A stretch of 9,643 nucleotides of DNA, taken from CAZJHD01 sp964545855. GTDB lineage: Bacteria > Planctomycetota > UBA1135 > JACQFD01. Both the position numbers and the translations under genes were made by a program. The stretch is from the NCBI GenBank assembly GCA_964545855.1, contig CAZJHD010000098.1:1-9643 (forward strand), given 5' to 3'. Below are positions 5,561 through 9,643 of the stretch, in pieces. Under the pieces are notes generated by a model. It had not been told where the DNA came from and ran no database searches. It saw only the letters and a program-made list of their open reading frames with translations. Position 1 is the stretch's first letter. Every line of letters begins with the position of its first letter.

Positions 5561-7846
5561 TCAGCGTTGCCGCGAGCGCGCGTCGACGGTGACGGTGACC
5601 TCGACCGGCTCGGCAGGGATGGAGACTTCGACGGTCCAAACGATGCCGAGGCCGTCCATCGCCGGCGCCCGCGAAACGTCGGCGCTCGGCGCAATCGCGC
5701 CGAGCGGCTCGATCCGGGCGCGGACCGAGCCGACCCAGCTCCGGTAGTCGCGGATGGCGAGTCGGGAGCGACGCGGACCTTCGATCGGGAAGAGACTCTC
5801 CGTCGGCGAAGCGCCGGGCGAGAGCGGGTCGAGGTTCTCGAACTCGAGCGCGCCTCGCAGCTCCGGAGCCCACCGGACCCGAATCACGGACGTCCGCGCC
5901 ACGACGACGTCGCCGAGAAGCGTCGTGCGACGCGCGGCCACGACGATGTCCTGCAGGAACGAGAATCGGTGGCGGCCCGACGGATCCCACACCTGGAGCA
6001 CGTACCGGCCCGGCGGCAGACCTCTCTGGTCCAAGCGGCCGTCCCGGAGAACGAGGTCGGACTCGAGCGCCTCGGGCATTCCGAGCGCGTCGAGTGGAGA
6101 GAGGCGGGCCCTCACGGCGTCCACGGGAGCGCCCGTCTCGTCGACGATCCGCGCCCGCAACGATCCCCGCCGAGACGGCTCGTCTGCGAGGAGCTCAACG
6201 GTCGCGGTCGAGCCGGAGGCCACCTCCACGGATCTCTGGCCGATCCGAGGCATCGCCGGGGAGACGTGAGGCGTCTCGAGGCTTCGCACGCACGAGCCGA
6301 GCCTCTCGGGCCTCGTGGCCGCGACGTCGTAGGTCCCCGGTGGAAGGCCGCGGAGAAGGAACGTGCCGTCGAGCGCGCAGAAGACGGGAGGCACCTCGCA
6401 CGACACGTCGCCGCGACGGCCGGCCACGACGACGAGGGGCTCCGCGAATGCGGGATCGCTCCAAACGACTCGCCCCGCAATCGCGCCGGGGATCGGAACG
6501 GTGCACCGCAGGGCTCCCTCGATCCGAGCGATCTCGACCCATCGCTCGTCGATCGAGAACGCCTCGCCCGATCGTCCTGCAGCGGCCACCTCGACCTTTC
6601 CCCGGATCGAGCGCGCGGCGACCTCGCGAAGGAGCCCGTCGCCGTCGGTGCGCCGGCCGGTCGTGCGGCTCCCGCCGATCGGCTCCTCCGCCGCGAAGGG
6701 CGCACCCAGGGACGGCTCGACGCCGGCGAGGCAGGAGACGGGCCCGTGCCGCCGGGAGAGAGCGCTCACGACGCCATTCGCCAGCGGGCTTCCGTCGGAC
6801 CAGTGGTAGCGAACGAGCAGCACCCCGGCGGCGCGGTCCGTCGGCGGCACCCTCTCCTCCCGATCCCCCGCCGGCTCGAGGACGACGCGGCGCAGCGCGC
6901 CTCGCGCGAAGTCGCTCTCCTCCACGGCGACCGGCTCCTCGCGGATGCCCTCCTTCCGGACGGAGATCCAGTCGCCGGGCGCGACGTCGTCGCGGACCGC
7001 ACGGCCGGCGGCGTCCGTCGTCGAGCGTGCGCCGAGCCAGCGGAGGAAGCGGTCGCGCGGGTGGTCGGGGACGAGGCTCGCGTGCGCGACGCGTACGAGG
7101 GCGCCTTCGACGGGACGGCCGTCGGAGTCGACGACCTCCAGCGCGAGCGGCGGGCGCCGCGCGAGGACGATCTCGACGCGGGCCGGCTCCTCCTCCGAGA
7201 GCACGCGCAGGTGCGCGCCGCGCCGCTCGAAGCCGGGCGCCGTCGCGCGCAGGAAGTAGGAGCCGAGGCCGAGGTCGCGGATCTCGAAGGCGCCGTCGGC
7301 GTCGGCCGTCGTCTCGGCAGTCCCGAAGTCGTGGACGGTGCCCCTCTCGTCGGAGCGGTCGGGCGAGAGCGCGATCGCGGCGCCCGCGACGGCGCGACCC
7401 TCGGCGTCGACGACGCGGCCGACGACCGGAACAGGTCGGAGGACCTCGAGGCATCCGACGTCGGCGAAGCCGACGACCGGCACGCGCACTGCGTCGATCC
7501 AGAGCCGCGCGTGCCCCGGCGCCGCGATCTCGAGCGTGCCCCAGCGCGCGTCGTCGGGCTGCCACTCGGGGAGCTCCAGCACGAATCGACCGCTCGCTTC
7601 GGATCGCGTCGTCGCCACGACACGCTTCCCGGCGGCGTCGATCGAGAGCAGCCGCACCTCGGCGTGCCCGGCCGCGATGCCCTCGGCATCGACGATCGCG
7701 CCGCGGAGAGAGCGCCGCGGGACGACCGCCGGCGATGGGTCGATGGGGTCGCCGCCGCCGGGTCCGATCGCCGGCGCGTCGTGGGCGACCGTCGCGCCCA
7801 GGACCAAGCTCGCAGCGGCGAAGAAGGGTCGTGCGGACTCGATCAT
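5561..7846 (-). CDS. Paralogue C: secreted carboxypeptidase-regulatory-like protein
   Basis: The product has 761 residues from ATG 7846-7844. The first 21 or so form a signal-like segment (hydrophobic core about 8-20, possible cut near 21-24). Three carboxypeptidase-regulatory-like modules at about 45-122, 140-220 and 232-325 align without gaps to those of paralogue A. Module 3 has RFLRWLG (266-272) and VAPGDWI (288-294). A short middle follows, with RYHWSDGSPL (346-355) matching RFHWPDGIPI of A, then a fourth module (about 455-555, DGTFLLRGLPPG) and a C-terminal β-rich region ending WTVEVSIPAEP (737-747). Compared with A it lacks about 110-135 residues after module 3. A GTG at 7882 would add 12 residues including Arg3-Arg4; ATG was preferred because a possible -10 box overlaps the GTG. 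Neither start has a Shine-Dalgarno. The protein is presumably exported; its function is unknown. Confidence 0.83.
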   Translation of the reverse strand: MIESARPFFAAASLVLGATVAHDAPAIGPGGGDPIDPSPAVVPRRSLRGAIVDAEGIAAGHAEVRLLSIDAAGKRVVATTRSEASGRFVLELPEWQPDDARWGTLEIAAPGHARLWIDAVRVPVVGFADVGCLEVLRPVPVVGRVVDAEGRAVAGAAIALSPDRSDERGTVHDFGTAETTADADGAFEIRDLGLGSYFLRATAPGFERRGAHLRVLSEEEPARVEIVLARRPPLALEVVDSDGRPVEGALVRVAHASLVPDHPRDRFLRWLGARSTTDAAGRAVRDDVAPGDWISVRKEGIREEPVAVEESDFARGALRRVVLEPAGDREERVPPTDRAAGVLLVRYHWSDGSPLANGVVSALSRRHGPVSCLAGVEPSLGAPFAAEEPIGGSRTTGRRTDGDGLLREVAARSIRGKVEVAAAGRSGEAFSIDERWVEIARIEGALRCTVPIPGAIAGRVVWSDPAFAEPLVVVAGRRGDVSCEVPPVFCALDGTFLLRGLPPGTYDVAATRPERLGSCVRSLETPHVSPAMPRIGQRSVEVASGSTATVELLADEPSRRGSLRARIVDETGAPVDAVRARLSPLDALGMPEALESDLVLRDGRLDQRGLPPGRYVLQVWDPSGRHRFSFLQDIVVAARRTTLLGDVVVARTSVIRVRWAPELRGALEFENLDPLSPGASPTESLFPIEGPRRSRLAIRDYRSWVGSVRARIEPLGAIAPSADVSRAPAMDGLGIVWTVEVSIPAEPVEVTVTVDARSRQR
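6872..7711 (-). repeat. 840-bp direct repeat, copy 2 (three-module block of paralogue C)
   Basis: This block encodes residues 46-325 of paralogue C and is the partner of 2427-3266. Similarity is strongest from GRF in module 1 to PGDWI in module 3, and drops sharply on both sides. Being in the same orientation, the two copies could recombine and delete paralogue B. Confidence 0.8.
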
Positions 7847-7881
7847 GTCGCGGGAGGAACGGGTCGCGGAGCGGCGCGGCA

Positions 7882-7910
7882 CGGAAAGCAGCCGCCTCGC
7901 CGAAGGTCAG
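7882..7910 (-). promoter_or_regulatory. Weak candidate promoter of paralogue C
   Basis: On the minus strand CTGACC (7910-7905), a 17-nt spacer and TTTCCG (7887-7882) lie 35 nt before the ATG at 7846. The -35 differs by one base from the TTGACC of the other two family promoters, and spacer and leader length are similar. The -10 is poor, so this is only a candidate. Confidence 0.25.
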
Positions 7911-7935
7911 CCCCGACGCGATCGGTGAGCGGCGG

Positions 7936-7953
7936 TTCTCGGTCGACCGAGAA
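7936..7953. promoter_or_regulatory. Perfect 18-bp palindrome, possible operator
   Basis: TTCTCGGTCGACCGAGAA is its own reverse complement. It lies in the divergent intergenic region, about 90 bp from the start of paralogue C and 52 bp upstream of the prfB -10 box. There is no T-tract on the 3' side on either strand, so it does not look like a terminator. A dimeric repressor site is possible; the regulator is unknown. Confidence 0.4.
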
Positions 7954-7982
7954 AAACGGTGTGGGGCACCCCTTCCCGCCCG

Positions 7983-8011
7983 ATCGAAGCCACGCCCGCG
8001 CGCGCTAGAAT
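7983..8011 (+). promoter_or_regulatory. Probable prfB promoter (-10 TAGAAT)
   Basis: TAGAAT at 8006-8011 matches TATAAT at five of six positions and stands out in an almost AT-free region. A 17-nt spacer would put the -35 at 7983-7988 (ATCGAA), a poor match. Transcription from here gives a leader of about 55 nt before the prfB ATG. Confidence 0.5.
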
Positions 8012-8037
8012 CCCCGGCTTCCGCAGCGTCCGAGACG

Positions 8038-8059
8038 GGCGGAGACCTCCCACTCCGCC
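8038..8059 (+). promoter_or_regulatory. Stem-loop in the prfB leader
   Basis: GGCGGAG (8038-8044) pairs perfectly with CTCCGCC (8053-8059) around the 8-nt loop ACCTCCCA. It ends 12 nt before the ATG, where a ribosome-binding site would lie, and no other Shine-Dalgarno is visible. No U-tract follows, so it is not a terminator. A role in translation is inference. Confidence 0.3.
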
Positions 8060-8071
8060 ACCCGAGCCGCC

Positions 8072-9206
8072 ATGTCCTTCGCCGACTATTCCGCCCGCAT
8101 CGAAGACTCCCGCCGGCGCCTGCAACAGGCCAAGGTGAGTCTTTGACTTGGCAGGAGAGCGGACGAAGCTCCAGGAGATCACCAAGAAGATGGATGCCCA
8201 GGACTTCTGGGCCAACTCGGAGCGCGCGCGCGAGGAGGTCGCGAAGCTGAAGCACGCGAAGGCGATCGTCGAGCCGATCGACAAACTCGACGCGCGCTTC
8301 GGCGATCTCGACGCGGTCGCGGAGCTCGCCAAGGAGGCGGGCGAGGAAGACCTCGAGGCGGAGATGCGCACGACGGTCGACGCGATCGAGGCGGAGCTCG
8401 GGAAGCTCGAGTTCCGGGTGATGCTCGGGGGCGAGCACGATCACCGGGGCGCCTTCCTCTCGATCCAGGCGGGCGCCGGCGGCACGGAGGCCTGCGACTG
8501 GGCGGAGATGCTGATGCGCATGTACCTGCGGTGGTGCGAGCGCAACGGCTACAAGGTGGAGGAGATCGACCGCACGAACGCCGAGGAGGCGGGCATCCGC
8601 TGGGTGACGCTCCAGGTGACCGGTGACTACGCCTACGGCTACTTGAAGGCGGAGGTCGGGGTGCACCGGCTGGTGCGTATCTCCCCCTTCGACTCGGCGA
8701 AGCGCCGGCAGACGTCCTTCGCGGCGGTGGACGCGACGCCGGTCTTCGAGGAGGAGGCGCCCATCGAGATCGACGAGAGCGAGCTGGAGATCGAGACGAT
8801 GCGCTCGGGCGGCGCCGGCGGCCAGTACGTCAACAAGACGGAGTCGGCGATCCGCATGACGCACATCCCGACGGGGCTCGTCGTGAAGTGCCAGAACCAG
8901 CGGTCGCAGCACAAGAACCGCGCGATGGCGCTCAAGCTCCTCGCCGCGAAGCTCGCGCGGAAGCGCGAGGCGGAGAGGGACAAGGAGGTGAAGGCCCTCT
9001 ACGGCGAGAAGGGAGACATCTCCTTCGGCTCGCAGATCCGCTCCTACGTCCTCGACGACCGCTTCGTGAAGGACCACCGCACCAACTGGAAGTCGAACCA
9101 GCCGGAGCAGGTGCTCGACGGCGACATCGACGAATTCGTGAAGGAGTACCTGCGCCAGCGCACGGCGAAGGCCGCCGCGCCGGCGGCCCCGGAGAAGAGC
9201 CCGTGA
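8072..9206 (+). CDS. prfB: Peptide chain release factor 2 (programmed +1 frameshift)
   Basis: RF2 recognises UGA and UAA stop codons in the ribosome and triggers release of the finished peptide. The zero frame from ATG 8072 gives 24 codons (MSFADYSARIEDSRRRLQQA then KVSL) and stops at TGA 8144-8146. A +1 shift skips T8144 and continues GAC TTG GCA..., giving 377 residues in all. In that numbering the stop-codon tripeptide SPF is at 204-206 and the peptidyl-hydrolysis GGQ at 249-251, each within one residue of E. coli RF2. SPF rather than P(A/V)T separates it from RF1. An acidic helical N-terminal domain and an Ala/Pro-rich tail flank the core. An annotation starting at TTG 8148 would miss the N-terminus. 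Expression is autoregulated through the frameshift. The stop overlaps the purH start (GTGA), so the two are probably one operon. Confidence 0.97.
8133..8147 (+). promoter_or_regulatory. prfB programmed +1 frameshift site
   Basis: The site reads AAGGTGAGTCTTTGAC. A Shine-Dalgarno-like AGGTG (8133-8137) lies three nt before the slippery CTT (8141-8143), which is followed by in-frame TGA and C (8144-8147). This matches the E. coli arrangement, AGGGGG then three nt, CTT, TGA, C. When RF2 is scarce, slow termination at the poor UGA-C context allows slippage to UUU and restores full-length RF2. Confidence 0.95.
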
Positions 9207-9643
9207 GCGCCCCCGCACCCGGACCCGCACCCGCCGCCGTCGCGATCCGCCGGGCGCTCCTCAGCGTCTCGGACAAGCGCGGCATCGTCGACCTCGCGCG
9301 CGCGCTCGCCGCGCGCGGCGTGGAGCTCCTCTCGACGGGCGGCACGCACCGCGCGCTCCAGGAGGCGGGCGTCGCCGTGCGCGAGGTGAGCGAGATGACG
9401 GGCTTCCCCGAGATGATGGACGGCCGGGTGAAGACGCTCCATCCGCGCGTCCACGGCGGGATCCTCGCGTTGCGCGACTCGGAGTCGCACGGGGAGGCGA
9501 TGCGGGCGCACGGGATCGAGCCGATCGACCTCGTCTGCGTGAACCTCTACCCCTTCGAGGCGACCGTCGCGCGCCCGAAGTCGACCTTCGCCGAAGCCAT
9601 CGAACACATCGACGTGGGCGGCCCCTCGATGATCCGCTCGGCG
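9203..9643 (+). CDS. purH: Bifunctional AICAR transformylase/IMP cyclohydrolase, N-terminal part
   Basis: PurH carries out the last two steps of IMP synthesis in the cytoplasm: formylation of AICAR with 10-formyl-tetrahydrofolate, then ring closure. The 147 codons present cover most of the N-terminal IMP cyclohydrolase (MGS-like) domain. Motifs seen are RRALLSVSDKRGI, LLSTGGTH, a TGFPEMMDGRVKTLHPRVHG block, VNLYPF and IDVGGPSMIR. The transformylase domain lies beyond the window edge. The start is GTG at 9203-9205, overlapping the prfB stop as GTGA, which suggests translational coupling. A short Ala/Pro stretch precedes the first conserved strand, and no ATG lies nearby. The frame is open to the last base with no defect. 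Pairing with prfB may be simple operon packing. Confidence 0.96.
   Translation, partial: MSAPAPGPAPAAVAIRRALLSVSDKRGIVDLARALAARGVELLSTGGTHRALQEAGVAVREVSEMTGFPEMMDGRVKTLHPRVHGGILALRDSESHGEAMRAHGIEPIDLVCVNLYPFEATVARPKSTFAEAIEHIDVGGPSMIRSA

Noticed and set aside
5537..5568. Bidirectional terminator between convergent B and C
   Set aside because: Only weak 4-5 bp pairings are present (AACGC with GCGTT; GCGG with CCGC), which cannot form together, and there is no T-tract.
7847..7882. GTG start at 7882 for paralogue C
   Set aside because: It is possible but less likely: it has no ribosome-binding site, it overlaps a -10 candidate, and the ATG at 7846 already gives a signal-like N-terminus. It cannot be excluded.
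7931..7958. Palindrome at 7936-7953 as an intrinsic terminator
   Set aside because: The A-run follows it on the plus strand, so the required U-tract is absent at the 3' side on either strand.
5534..8008. 824-codon plus-strand open frame opposite paralogue C
   Set aside because: It is antisense to a well-supported gene and its sequence is Arg/Asp-rich with no domain pattern, typical of a shadow in GC-rich DNA.
8148..9206. prfB starting at TTG 8148
   Set aside because: The upstream 24-codon zero frame plus the CTT-TGA-C site explains the gene fully and restores the RF2 N-terminus and numbering.
6195..9230. 1011-codon minus-strand open frame opposite prfB and overlapping C
   Set aside because: It runs antisense through prfB and through a different frame of C; no motif supports it.

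Overview
This is a stretch of a very GC-rich bacterial chromosome. It holds an accessory block of secreted β-sandwich proteins (about 1-7850) next to two housekeeping genes (about 8000-9643). The organism is not identifiable from the sequence alone. The strong GC bias, the several large exported carboxypeptidase-regulatory-like proteins, and TAGAAT-type -10 boxes in a nearly AT-free background would fit a high-GC Planctomycetota or a myxobacterium/deltaproteobacterium-like lineage; this is inference. No tRNA, rRNA, CRISPR array, insertion sequence or phage gene was seen.

Layout. At the left edge the first codons of a minus-strand gene (1-52) run off the window, behind a clear promoter (92-120). 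Next on the minus strand is a two-gene unit: a large exported protein of carboxypeptidase-regulatory-like modules (paralogue A, 741-3536), then a small CPBP-type membrane protein (134-769) whose start overlaps the end of A by 29 nt. A 117-bp divergent intergenic region separates A from a plus-strand relative (paralogue B, 3654-5537). B converges, with a 23-bp gap, on a third relative on the minus strand (paralogue C, 5561-7846). A 225-bp divergent region then leads to prfB (8072-9206, with the programmed +1 frameshift) and purH (9203 to the window end), which overlap by 4 nt. There is no gene-free stretch over 300 bases.

How the genes relate. A, B and C are one family. Each has an N-terminal export signal, three consecutive carboxypeptidase-regulatory-like β-sandwich modules and a shared signature in module 3 (RWLG ... 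DAxGR ... PGDWI), then a variable middle and a C-terminal part. In A and C the three-module block is nearly the same gene: 218 of 280 residues are identical by hand count, without gaps, and DNA similarity is also high at silent sites. The rest of the two proteins has diverged much further. The edge gene appears to be a fourth member, because it shares A's promoter (same -35, same 17-nt spacer, same -10, same 39-nt distance to ATG) and a similar N-terminus. The biological role of the family is unknown; the proteins should act outside the cytoplasm or on the membrane. The CPBP-like protein encoded with A lacks the usual catalytic glutamates.

prfB is textbook in its motifs (SPF, GGQ) and in its autoregulatory frameshift site. 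purH begins normally but is cut by the window end.
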